Origin: Anseranas semipalmata
Taxonomy: Eukaryota; Chordata; Aves; Anseriformes; Anseranatidae
Assembly: GCA_013399115.1 (NCBI GenBank)
Contig: VXAA01007198.1
Coordinates: 155,010 to 219,009, forward strand
DNA length: 64,000 bases
Direction of reading: 5' to 3'
Shown: piece after piece, positions 25,240 to 38,008 of the stretch
How the letters are laid out: every line of letters begins with the position of its first letter
Numbering within the stretch: the first letter of the stretch is position 1
Notes under the pieces: model-generated
Told to the model about the DNA's origin: nothing
Database searches by the model: none
The model's input: only the letters and a program-made list of their open reading frames with translations
Made by a program: the position numbers and the translations under genes

Positions 25240-26503
25240 CTAGCTTTCTAGAGTGATTAACAATGTGAACACATCACCGGCCTTGTAAATCTAAGTTATT
25301 CCAAATTCCCATTCAAGCTAGTTCCATCAAACCTTCAGGCTTCACTGACTGGTGTGCTCTTTATTTCTGGTATCAAAGCCCCGGAACTACAGTCAAGTAA
25401 TAGCAACCGCAACCACTATAGCAGCCTATGCATCTCACACCGCCTCCTCCCCTCGCACGCCAGGTAGGTGCACGGCCAGCAGAGTAGGGACTCTGATCTG
25501 ACCCAAACTAACCTAAAACTAACCATTTTTTCCCAGCGGTAGCTCCAAAGACAAACCCCTTCTGCATAGGTTGTATACAGAACCCAGCTGGTTAGACTTA
25601 ACCACTGCAAGTCGCTGCCGGACAGCCAGAACAGTTGTGTCCCCCCCATAGAGACATCCCTAACAAAATGCATGCAAACACAGACACATTACATTTATTA
25701 CAAACCTGCAATAACCATAAGAGCTAATCCTAGAAAGACTTATCTAGGATCTCCAGAAATGTTATATTTTAATATAAAGTGGACTTTCCTCTTCCAGTAC
25801 CTTGAAAAACGTGGACCTTTTGACAATTATTCAAGTTCTAACATCAGTGATGGAAAAAACGTACATCCTGAATAATGCTGCCAATTTATTTATTATTAAA
25901 CATGCCCCATTTTTACACATGGAATTACCATACTGTATATATGCTCTACCATACATTCCTTTGCAAAGAACGTACAGAATGGGAATGGTTATGGAGATTT
26001 TCAAGGGCACAACACCAACTGAAGTGAAAAGACTCACTAGAATCCAATGGGAATTGACATTTAGCTACCATACACATCTCAAAAATAGCCATCCATCACA
26101 ATGTCAACTTAGGAAAGGTATCAACAAACATCTAAAAAATTCAAGTATCACCACCAATTTAATGCAACATTAATTAGCCACCATAATTGAAATTTTCATT
26201 CCGTGACAAGAATTTTTTTTTATTTATATACTTTGCATGGTCTTTGTAAGAGACTTGTTACTGCAAATCATAAGGTACCAAAGGTATTTAATACAAATAT
26301 CTAAAAGGTTCATCTATTAAAGATTCAAACAACTTATTAGAAAGCACTTTTAACGAGCTTGGTTAGACAACAAACTACAAAGAAAACACAGAATGAAGAT
26401 CTTCATGGAAATGCCTTAACAACATAAAGGTATACTGATGTATTTTTTCTAATGTAGCAGTTTTAACACCTTAGCATTTCTACTGTGAATTTGTCTTTCA
26501 ATA

Positions 26504-26545
26504 CACTAAATATATATGTATATATATATATAGTGAATTTAGTGC
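26504..26545. repeat. TA-rich palindromic microsatellite
   Basis: Alternating TA units interrupted by one TG are bracketed by cactaaa on the left and tttagtg on the right, so the whole block can extrude as a cruciform or hairpin. Confidence 0.8.
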
Positions 26546-29078
26546 AATTTGTAATGGTATTGTGTAATTTTGTCACTATATAGCACACGAAGGGTCAAAC
26601 AGAGAAGAACTGAGGAGATGAGGACAAAAGGAATACAACAGAAGTTGACCATATGTTTATACGCACACCTATCTCACCACAACTTAATAAGGATGCTCCT
26701 TGAAATTCAAAGGCCACATATTTTATTATGGATTTTATGAAAAATGAACTAAAAGAAAAATCAGCATCTGAAGTTGGAGCAGCTGTAATAATATCAGAAC
26801 GGCCAACAGTTGTTGCTGTCAAGCATACAATGACTACTCAGTGTTTGACAATTATATGCAGCGTAGGAGTTTTATGGTCCCTGTGGTGAAAAGGGAGAGT
26901 TCACCAGTTAGAAACATACTTTTTAGACTAAAATATTGTATGGAAACAAATATGACAGTTCAGATTCTAAATTGCTTCTCTTCACTTTGATCAACGCACG
27001 CATGCCTCAAAAATGGTCCCAGTAACTGCAGTGGAACAAAGAAAAATTAATTCCCAGTATATCAAAATTTGCATTTAACATAGATGAATTTTACCCATAA
27101 TCTAATTTACTCACAAAACAATATATTATTCTCTTTGTACTTAAATCCTTGGGGCATCCACCATACATAAAATAAATACCAAACATGCGGAGTATCGCTC
27201 TTATGTTCAGAGTGTTATTAGTATATACTGTGACTTGAAGATAAATACAGTGATTCAACTTCTAATTCCATTTTTTCCTCTTCAGACGTAGTGGAGACTT
27301 CATTTTGAAAGACTGCAAGAACAACTACATGGGAACCTCCCAGCAGGATGGGCACTGAGCAACCAGCCATGGCGTGGTTACTGTAGCAATTAAAAAAAAC
27401 TGTCATCAATTAGATTTTGCAAACCCTGCCTAAATTTAGAGCACATGTACAGAAGCAGTAAGTGTTAATAATCATACTATGAAGAGCACAGAACTGTGTT
27501 CTGTTTGCGCAATATGTACACACACAACAGTGAAGAATGTATTGTGAAGTATTAAAGGGCATTTTCTCCGATTCCAGCCCTAACTTTCCTTCAAACCATT
27601 ACGGAGGGAGACTCCAACAAGCCAGCCCACAAGGTTCAGTTTAAAATAGCATCATATGGCTGAAGAAGGTATTCCACAAAGGAGGTAATGTGCTGCTTCT
27701 TGTGAGTAGGAGAATTATCCCAAGACAGGCATGCCTTATTTATTTTGGGCAAAACTCTCCCTAAATCACAAGTGTAGACATGTTTAATGCTTCCCTTCTT
27801 CCCGCTCCAGCGCTGCGTACTAGAAAGCTGCAAAGTCTACCTAAGAAACTTTTAATGAGGTACTACTGGAACATGGGTTTCCACACCCTGCCCTACTGCA
27901 GATGGTACCACTGTTACAGTCTGCAGGCTTACAATAGCTGTTCATTACCTGTGGCTGGAAGCTGGATCTTCTGCCCTACAGAAGCCCCCCAGCACACGTC
28001 CCCCCTCCCCTGCGTCTCGGGATTCAGATAAGGGGTGACAGCGCTGTCACCTCTCCCAGCAGAGATCACCTCGCTAAGGAGGGCATGGGATATCCTGTCC
28101 CGAAAGCACATTGGAGCTCCCATCACCCCAGCCCACAGCAGGTGACGGATTTGTTTGGCATTTCAAACACTACAGTCATCCCCGTACCGAGAGCATCCAG
28201 GAGAGGGAAGGAAGGGAGGGAATTTCCTTCCAGGACTGTCGTGCAGAAAGCTAGGAACAGTTGCACCGCATTTATAGACACAGTCAAACGAAGAAGGAAT
28301 TTGAACTATTTGGCAGTCTCTGCTCAAGAGAGAGCCAAAACTAGAGAATAAAAGTGGTATTTTGCAAGGCTCAGGTGCAGTCACAGCATGAAAGCAGAAA
28401 CCTGCAAGAACTCATTTTGTACTTACACTGTTAAACTTAAAATAAAAGGGAATATTTGAAGTAAATATTTATGTAACAGAAACATTAAAACTAAGGATTA
28501 CAACAAATTTGACAGGCTTGAGCTTTAGGTATCTAATCTACGCAGAATTTTAATGACTTTAGACATGTTACACAACAAGCTGCTGTAACATTTTAAAAAC
28601 AAGTCAAACCACAAAGACAAAATCAACCTACAAATTAGAGATCTTTATAATCATTGCAGTTGTAAACAGTATTAAAATAACGTGATGAAATTACTAAGGT
28701 CACCAAATATAGCCTCCTGCACATCCATCCTTGCCAATGGGAATGAAAAAAGAAATACAGAGGAGTAACTTAGAAACGTTCATATATTAAGGGTTGCAAA
28801 TGCTGCTAATTTTTTGTCTTTCAGGCAAACTGAACGAGGAGAGAAAATTCTTCCTCTCAAGATAGCATAAGTGGAAGTACAATATTACACAAGTGGAAAG
28901 AGATTAATACTTAAAATAGTAATAGGATTGAGTTTGGGTTATGTATGAAATAACAGACAGCACGTGAGTGCACAAAAAAAATACCAAATATACCTACAGC
29001 AAATAATGCCAAGGAAAAGTTGAACAATTAATTGTGTGTGTATTTTAGCTACTTAAAGTACATTTAGTTCTGTCTGGC

Positions 29079-29098
29079 TATATATATATATATATATA
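29079..29098. repeat. (TA)10 microsatellite
   Basis: Ten uninterrupted TA units, followed about 60 bp later by a (CA)n tract at 29156-29170. Confidence 0.95.
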
Positions 29099-29155
29099 AA
29101 GTGAACCTTTTGCCGTTCTATCAGCCAGCAAGAATACATATATATTTTACACATG

Positions 29156-29170
29156 CACACACACACACAC
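29156..29170. repeat. (CA)n microsatellite
   Basis: About seven CA units follow acatg and end before gcaac. Confidence 0.9.
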
Positions 29171-31436
29171 GCAACATTTAAAAAACATCAGGGAAAATAA
29201 ATCTGGAATTTTAGATATGCAAACAGTTTCTGAATACTTAGCAAAAATTCTGAGCAACAGTACATTCTCCTGTTGCTTTTATGTGAACAACCAAAACAGA
29301 TTTTTACAGCAGCGTAACTCAGCTCCCTCTGAATTCACATCCCAGGTTTCTTTCAGTGGCACTTGTTAAACTTGCATTGATTTACTTTCAGTAAATGAGC
29401 ACCTTTTTTTATGGCTGCTATATTACCTCAGTGTTTACATCACCAAGCACTGCTGAGATACAAAACACCAAACTGGGAAATATCTGTAACAGAAGGATGG
29501 CCTTGAAATTTCATTGGTGTGTTTTTGAAAATATTACTGGTCTCTACAAGAGTTCAAGAATAAGTCCATTATCAAGTCATGCACTGATTAAGCAAAGAAT
29601 ATCAAATATCAAAACAAGATTATAACGGAAATTTAGTTTTTAATGTGGTGATTTTGTCAGGAAAAAAATCAAACTTCACAGACTTACATCTCAGCAGACA
29701 AAAAGCAACAGACAAATTAACGGTATTTTAAAGTAAAACGGAACAACAGTAAAAAAAAAAAAAAAAGCAAAAAAATGGGAAACACACACCTCCCTTTTAT
29801 CTTCTTTCTTTAGCATCTTTTTGACGCTCTTACCCCGCCCCCCAAAACCTCTGCCCCTTCTTTTTACACATAAGCTAGACTGTCAAGCAGAGTTACCTTG
29901 GCCTATTCTTCCTTCATCAAATCACTTTTTTCTAGTTATTAAGAGCAACTAATTTCTTCTGCACAGAACAACTGGCATATTTCTGCTTCTGAGATTAATC
30001 ATGGATACGTATTTTTGTTATGTAGGGAATCAATAATCATGGTGCTCATTTTGTCAGAGCTGAGCCAAGCCAAAAATTACCCACTTTCTCCATTCAAAAC
30101 TTGGCAAAAACAAACATTGTACATCTATTTCTTCCATTAGTCACCTTTCTCCAGTGGGTTCAAATGAACTTTGTCTCTTGTTCCTCATTGTCCATCTGGT
30201 TAGCTTTTTTTTTATTATTATTATTTCTTCCTTTGCAGTTAGTATATAGTTCAGAATAAAATTTTACATTTTTTTTTTTTTTTTGCTATGGACTTGTCCA
30301 TGTTTGTACATGACAGTTGATGCTTATCTACATGCTAATATGATCCAATTACACCACAGTTAAAATTTATGCAAGGCTTCAACTTTTTTTTGGAGGGGTG
30401 TGTGTAAGTGAAGTCCTATTTCAGTTACAGTCTGATTCTCAGAGAAATTCAACGGGAACTGCAGGTGCTTATCAGCTCAGGAAAAAAAAAAAATCACTCC
30501 AAGTACAACACACTCTCAAGACTTCCCTACCCCCATAATATCTAGTCAACCTAACCTTCTCAGCTCTCCATTGCCAAATCCCGTCACAGCAGGACAGATG
30601 TCTCTAATTGTTTAGGGGGTGTTGTGTGCATATATTTTGTAGTACTTTGCATGTTATTGAGATAAATCCAGCAATTTAGAGCTGCAGATTAGGCTTTTCT
30701 TCAAAAGATGGATATTCGTTAAGTCCTTATCTGCATATAGATGCTTATTTATGATCCTATTACCTGCAAAATTGTGACCAGCACTTTTCAAATATTCCTT
30801 AGGGTTTCAATTGTGAGAGTTAACAGGCTAGAATAAAAGCAGCATTTTAAATAGTCCATGTTGGAATTTTATGCCTACTATGAATTGCACTTGAAGAAGT
30901 GCCCAGAAATAACCAGGAAAAGAACATTAATTTCATGTGCAAAATTGTGTCCAGAAAAAACAAAGCAGCCCCCGACTCCAGAGTCCTTTACCCCACAGTC
31001 CCCATCAAACTGCATGGCAGCTTCCCCTCTGACAGTACATTAACAGGAAACTTCAAAACAACATCACAGCTTCAAAACTGTAGTTTAAGGGCAAAAGATA
31101 ATTTTAGAAGGAACGGTGTTTTCAGTAGGACTACCAGAGAGAACAACAGATTCAGATACTGCAATATGGTGTTGGTAACATTGACGTGGTAAGCAGCTGC
31201 GAAATACTAAACCCAACAGACTCACATCACACGCTTAAACACAAAATTCTAAGTAATCTTCTAATTTCATCAGAATAAATACACCTTCTTAAAAAAAGCA
31301 GAAACCTCTTGTCCATCCCAACTATTGCATCCTTCCAATCCAAAGAGGTGAAAGTGGATGATGAAACAAGGAAGATGCTAGATTCCAAAAACAGACAAGT
31401 CAGGTGGTATACATTATTATTACTATTTAAATGCCC

Positions 31437-31456
31437 AAACAAACAAACAAACAAAC
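31437..31456. repeat. (AAAC)5 microsatellite
   Basis: Five tandem AAAC units without interruption. Related shorter AAAC tracts occur near 6788 and 46196. Confidence 0.95.
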
Positions 31457-32442
31457 AGCTATCACAGCTTATTTTTTGTCCGAAAGAGACATGGTGCTGT
31501 GCAGTAACAACCAAGCAGTTCAACAGGAGGTTGCCTTACTAGTAGTGATGTAAAATGTTCAGGATGCTGTATTCACTCAACAGAAGAACACCCAAGAACC
31601 TAATGACTTTCTATTTATCCTCCCAGGAGTATTTTTCAAATGAATATGTAAGTAAGTGTTTTTAAAATACAGACACGTTATGACAGCAAGTATTCATCTT
31701 TTTAGTGAAGGTTTTGCAATTTAAAACCATCCATTCCTCTTCTATCAGAGAACTTTCTCCCCAAGTACAAGCTACCAGTAAATTCTGGACAGGTGATTAC
31801 AATTATTATTTCATCTTCCTTTTTTCATTTCATTTTCTACGTGTATGCTTACCAAAAGTTCTCACAAAGGGCAAATCATATGTTGCACCCGTGTGGAGTA
31901 TTCACTTACAGATTACTTATCAATGCTCTCCCACGAAAGCACACATCCATGCAGGTTTGTCAAAGACCTTATACATAATTATCTCCATACAATCATATTT
32001 TTGTGTTACACCAATGTTCAAGCTTTTTATTACCTCTAAGGTCATCTTTCCTTCTGAATTTCTTTCAAGTGTCTTTATCTCTTTAATGCATCTTGGCAAG
32101 CCCGCTACTTCATATTCTGAAATAACTTCAGAGTTTGAAGACTCTGAAGTAGAGGGATACTTACAACAACTAACGAAAAAGAATGTCTTTAATTAGTGTC
32201 TATCTTTTGGTAACTGGAGTAAACTGCTATGGACAATGTACTTCTCTGGACTCCAACTTTCAAATCAGTTGCATGACAATTTTCTCAAAATGAATGCCTA
32301 AATTTTTTCAGTGACATCCATCAACGTCACACATCTTTAACATAAACACATTGCCAATATACCAATATATCTTTTTTTTTTACCTGCCTACTGTGAATAT
32401 TTCTTGTAATCTTTTCATCTCTTATTCTAGCTCTAGGTTTAC

Positions 32443-32513
32443 CTCAAAACCCTCAGTTTTTTCAAATAAGAGACAGTTAGGCACTGACCGATAAAGAATG
32501 CTTCAGTACCTTC
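32443..32513 (-). other. candidate exon, 71 nt, unverified
   Basis: On the minus strand a strong acceptor (gtagcttttctgcag|GAAGG) and a moderate donor (TTGAG|GTAAAC) bound 71 nt with one open frame containing EGTEAFFIGQCLTVSYL. The peptide does not resemble a known domain and AT content is high. It is listed as a lead only, because decoy exons are frequent. Confidence 0.15.
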
Positions 32514-32668
32514 CTGCAGAAAAGCTACTATTTGACATCATTGCCCAATTTCCTCTTGAAATGCTAAAAACAGCCGTCAAGAAAAAGAAATGTTTTCCGG
32601 AAAGCCTTTGACCCATCTCAGCTATGAAATACTGTTTCCAGTGAGGCATTCTCTAAACTACTACTTAC

Positions 32669-32720
32669 TCCAATTCCATTTGATCCTGTCCCGTTTACTG
32701 TCAGCAGTGTTAATTTCCCT
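32669..32720 (-). other. candidate exon, 52 nt, unverified
   Basis: On the minus strand a good acceptor (ttgtgatattctacgctag|AGG) and a strong donor (TTGGA|GTAAGT) bound 52 nt open in two frames, one giving KLTLLTVNGTGSNGIG. It lies only 155 bp from the other candidate at 32443-32513, and the two cannot be confirmed as parts of one transcript. Confidence 0.17.
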
Positions 32721-34337
32721 CTAGCGTAGAATATCACAAGGAAGTAAATAAGGCGTATCATCTCATGGTCTTGCTAACAGTTCCCTTAGCAATTGGAGAC
32801 ATTGAGTTGGTGGGTATAAAGGAAAATATTATACACCTAAGCTTATCCAATTTTATTTTAGTTGGTCCTGAACCTGCTAAGTGATGCGCTGACATTTTAC
32901 ATGCAAAGTAATCATGAAACTAGTCTGCCTTGAATATAGGTCTTTGTTTACAAACATGAGCATGTCTTTCTTATGTTCAGATCCCTACTACTACCTTGCC
33001 CCATAGTTACAGTGCTTCTCTTTCAATCCAAAGGAGCATTTTCAACAAAAACAGATCAGCTCTCATCCATCGGAGCAGACTTCCATGTGCTCATGCAAGA
33101 TACGTGGCAAAGGTACACAACTTTCCACAAGCCTTCTCTTCTTCTGCTCAGAGGGAAAAGAAAAGATCATGAATATTGAAGCCCTCAAACCCCCTATAAA
33201 AGTTCTAATAGGAATTTTTCCTACTGGAAACATTAGTATCAGTCAGCTACATGAACAAAAATACACTCATTTTGATGTCCACATCAGTCTTAAGAGGTCA
33301 ATATGACTGAGGGCCCATCTCTTCATAAATACACGTGCATACTCTACCCGAGGCTGATAAGCATTAAAGGTTGCATGCAAGACTGTACCAACAAACCAGA
33401 AACTGAAGGATTTCTTCAATACCCTTCCTGAAGTTAAAAATCAAGCTTACTCACTGTACTGTAAACCCTGTTAACCATAACCCTATATATTTTTTTTCAT
33501 AAGAGTAACACTGATGGCAGTATTTCCCCACGGGACTCCTGCATTTAGTCTTTTTAAATAACAAGAACCACAACTTCATGTTTTAACAGCCTGCTAAGAG
33601 TTACTGCTGCTGGAGTTACAGTTTTGTTTCTTAGATTTGTACTGATTTTACTTTTATCATCTATTTACTGTTCTTCACCTAATTTAATTCTCTTACTGGT
33701 TTGCTTGTTCTCTTATTGCTGATAGGAATGCACACCTGGTCTTCTGATTTGTATTGCTTTCTTTTGAGACCTGATCAGATTACTCGTGGTAAAACTGTCT
33801 CTCAAAGCAACACCAATAGCTAAGCTGAATATAACTACAGACTTTCCACCAGTACTTAGGTTCAACCAGTTCTTATCTCAATCTTTTACCACTACTGCAT
33901 ATATAAATTTGTCGTTTTTATTCGTGTGTTGTTTTTTTTTTTTTGAACAGTAAATAAAGCGTACTTATTCTAAGAGTGAACAGTCATTCAAAGACACTAT
34001 GCAGAAATTTTTGTTCAACGTGCATCAGGAGAATTTTAAACTGTTATCAGGAAGAGGGCAAAATTTCATAGTTTAAATGATATGAATTCAAGACTCAAGG
34101 AGTTTCAGGAGTTCAAAGCAAAAACACAAGAGGAGGTTACTTCAGAATCCAGGAACCAACAGGTTGAGAGCTGCAGTTATTGCTGAAAACTCATTAGATG
34201 TTCAGACAGCTGCAAACTTGCCAACTATTATTTCTCTGGGTGGGGGACACACAGAAACTCAGCCCTGACCCACACCAGCAGTTGCTTTCAATGTGTGATG
34301 GCATAACCTGCATCCAGGCTTGCTTAACAAAGCAAAA

Positions 34338-34377
34338 GACTTGTTTTTGTTGTAAGAAAAGATTTGTTTTTGTTGTA
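34338..34377. repeat. tandem duplication, period 23
   Basis: The 17-mer gayttgtttttgttgta occurs at 34338-34354 and again at 34361-34377 with one C/T difference. Confidence 0.8.
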
Positions 34378-37300
34378 TGCAGTACATCATAGCTGAAGGA
34401 GGTTATTCTAGTTTCAAGATGCCAAATTAAGGCTACGGGCATTGTGCTCCACTTAACTTGCACTGACGAACAAAGTAAGCTCCTTGTTTACCCAGCCAAC
34501 AACCAGAAAGGCTTCTAGTGTTATCTCAGATAATATTTTTATATTATATCCTGGTTGTATTCTCTCAGTGCCATGTATATGCATGTGTATATATATATTT
34601 ATATAGGTACATATAAAACACTGAATATTGTACTGTCTCCTGACATTCAGCCAGTGTCTGAGACATGAGGACATAGCATTCCTGTGGCACTGGGAGCTGA
34701 ACAAAGCATAACATAAACGTGGAACCTTGGAAAATACGGACTGAGTAATTCTATCTTTAGTATTTCAATAACTTCCAGCCTTTGTAGAGGTATCATAAAA
34801 CTGAACTTACAATTCAAACGTCGTGTAGGTGTGTGTATGGAGAAAGGTCAATACATTAGATATTACAGCTTCAGAGATGTGGCTCATGGTAGTATTAAGG
34901 AGAAGAGCTTGTGCATTTCATCAAGGTCTGCCTGCCCTACAATGCTAAATCACTGGTGCTTGTATTTCTGCAGATGGTTAAATCAAGCCATACAACAGCA
35001 GAAGCACAGAATTACTTAACACTGTTGTGCACAAAGCAGAAGGCACGGTCCGATTTTCTGCTATTGCGGAAAAGGCAATGTTAAATGTTACGTAAAGCTA
35101 TTCCCTATATATAGTCCATAAACCATCGCTACTGCTCAGGCTGTATTAACCGCTGTTAAGTTCAGCAAAGGGATTGAAGAGAGGACAGCCAACTATTTCA
35201 TATGTGGGCATGCGTGTCTGACAGGAACCATCCGTCATCATCTCCTGACTGACACTGGGCAAACAACCACCCTTGGCCGTATATCATACTCGGCAAAGAA
35301 GGGGCTTTCAACCTTCTGATCTCAACTTGCTAAAAGGCACGGAGGGCCTGCCTCTCCTGACATCCCCCTCCTCCCTGCCACGCAGGATAACATCCCAATC
35401 CCTGCATTAGACAAGCAGTATGGTTTGGAAACCACCCCTTTGCTATGCAGTGTCTGCTAAGAAAGAATTATTACAGCAGAACCTGAGTATGTTTCTGTTT
35501 GCAGAGCCCCAGGCTACACAACTCCAACACTTTATTTGCTTTGGAGCGTGGAAAAACTGATAATTTGACATGTCAAAGCTACTTCTACTTCTCTGCCACT
35601 TCCAAATACTTCTCCTGCAATTCCTTTCCTCTTTTTGTGCCCTCCTGCACTACAAATATTCTAATCCACAGTGACAGCACTTAGGGCTGATTAAAGTGTT
35701 TGCAAGTGATGACAAAAATATGCTCAAACAGCAGTCGGCTTGCAAGGACAGATCTGCAACAGAAGGAAAAAAATTTATGAGCAGAACCTGCTTTAAATTT
35801 GCAGTAGAATCATTACCTTCACCATCCTCAATACATCAGGAAAGCAAATAATTCCAATTACAGATGGAACACAGCTCGTGCATATTTAACATACTTAGTA
35901 ATTACTGGAGTGAACAAAGTCAAGTCAAGTCAAATGCAGCAAGTAATTTTTTCTTCCACAGAAATGAAACAGATTTAATATCACCCTTGTCTAAAACTCA
36001 TCCCACTCTTTAATTTAATATTTGTTTAAATGATATTAGTCTTTTAAAACAATTCTGACTCCTAAACTTTAAAAAAACAATTGCTTTAGGGCGATGTAAT
36101 GAACTTATAACACGGACTTTTTTTTTTGTAAATGGGAGGTTGCTAGCCTGTGTTAGCTCCAGGCACTAAGCTGGCGGGCAATGTGCTGGCTTCAACAGAC
36201 AGCCGTACAGCAGAGCTCTCCAGCCACTACAGACTCCTGCCAAGCAAATAAGTGCTTCGTGAGCTCCAGTGAGGCTCAAAAACCTCCCATGGACTCATCT
36301 CCTGTGGCAGAAGAAATTTTAACTGAGATGAGAGCGTGAGCAAACACCAGAGAATCGGAATGGAGAGGAACATTGCTTGGGAAGATTGTTCTTTGATACT
36401 TAACACACCATGAATTCCTTCTCAATACTCCCCTGTGCTTCCAGCACTCATCACCTCTCCATCACACTGGACGATGAACTAATGTGCCAGGTCACTGCAT
36501 TGCCCTTCCATCATCTGGAGGCATGAAAGGTATCTTTCCCTGGAAAATTTAACAGCAACACCGCCTCTCTGACATCTCCGTCCCAATGGCAAACTTGGTT
36601 ACAAGTGGCCAAAAGATGAGACAAAAACCAGAAAAATAAAATATACACAGAATAATCACAGCTGGGTCAAGTCTTGCTTCCTAACAAAATAAGGCTACAA
36701 GCAGACACAAGACAGACCCCATGAAGGCCTTACAGCAGAAGCAGCCCGGCAAGCCTCCAGTCACTGACCTGGATACCAAAGAAGCATCGGGAAGTTTGCT
36801 GCCACGAGCTCCCAGAGCAATTTCTGAAATTTCTTTCTTAATAAGTGGTTCCCTTTCCAGGATCATGCAGCTTGTACATGTAGGCCTTTTTCACCTTCAG
36901 TTACTGAATGGCACCCAAACCTTTCCAGACCGACCTGTTGAAATCTTGCTGAATATTAAATTAAGCCTTCAACAAGCCCTTACCTTCACTATTATCTGAA
37001 AACAAAGAGCAGAGTCTGTATTTCAGACTGGGTGGAAAAAGCCCAGACACTACTGGAAATGGTCAAGAATTAGACATTAGCAGTAGCACAGGTAGCAGTA
37101 GGAACTAACGGAAGAGAAGAGTTTACGGGTTTGCTCCCTGTTTTTACTCACACCACCTGCTGCATCACAAATGGAAGCACAGAACTGGCACTAGGTCCAG
37201 AATCCAGCCTGCACATCGCTGCTTGGAGTCGTTTTCCTTCTCTTTTTCCTGCACCGTGGCTCCCACCAGAATCTCTCCTAAGAGAGGCTTAGTGCAGACA

Positions 37301-37969
37301 AGGCAAGGCAACAAGTAATGGAGAAGAAGGAGATGGTTCCTGAGCAGAAGTAGACATTAATCGAGAACAAATACCAAAGTTCGTTATTACTCTTTCTGTC
37401 ATTCAGTTGTTTGTCTCAATATCTTCTAAGCAACCATAACTCATAATAAGACAATCAATTTTTTAACTCACTAATGCCATTGATTTAACCAAAGATAAAG
37501 CAAAACACAACGTGGTCAATCAAATTCCAGACACACTAAGTTCACTTTCTACGTCCTTCCCCACTTTCATGTGAAAAACCAGAATTTCCCAGGGAGGCAT
37601 CAGAGCAGATAGTTATTTTTCTGTTCTTTAAGTAGGTCTAGAAAAATCAGACTACGCAAAAGATCGTTAAAAACAAACAAAAAAACAAAAAAAAAGAAAC
37701 AGCCAAACAACTCATGGGAAAAAAAAAAATCCCTAACATAAGGAGATTACCAAAAATCCCTTTCCATTATCTACTTTCGTGACCTATTTTGCAAGTTAGT
37801 GAGGCTGAAAACAGATAACTGAGCTATAACTTTACTAACAAAGGAAAAATAGGGAAACAAATGAAACATCCAGCTGAGAAATATCCCTCAAGGAAACAAT
37901 AATTCCAGTGAAGTCAAACCTAACACTAAGAAATGGAGGAAGCAACAAGCAAACCTAAAAATACTAATT

Positions 37970-38008
37970 AAAAAAAGAAAAAAAGAAAAAAGGAGAAAAA
38001 AGAAAAAA
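37970..38008. repeat. A-rich purine tract
   Basis: A low-complexity run of A with interspersed G. Similar (A)nG tracts occur at about 52150-52180, 53048-53077 and 59597-59638. Confidence 0.85.

Larger units (their letters stand above)
25245..32440. other. long non-coding stretch (intron or intergenic)
   Basis: AT-rich DNA with many microsatellites: TA-rich palindromic repeat at 26504-26545, (TA)n at 29079-29098, (CA)n at 29156-29170, an A run near 29752-29766, a T run near 30270-30284 and (AAAC)n at 31437-31456. No confident exon. Confidence 0.55.

Noticed and set aside
25416..25673. 85-codon minus-strand ORF near the candidate at 25180.
   Set aside because: Trp/Cys/Leu-rich with no domain or codon bias.
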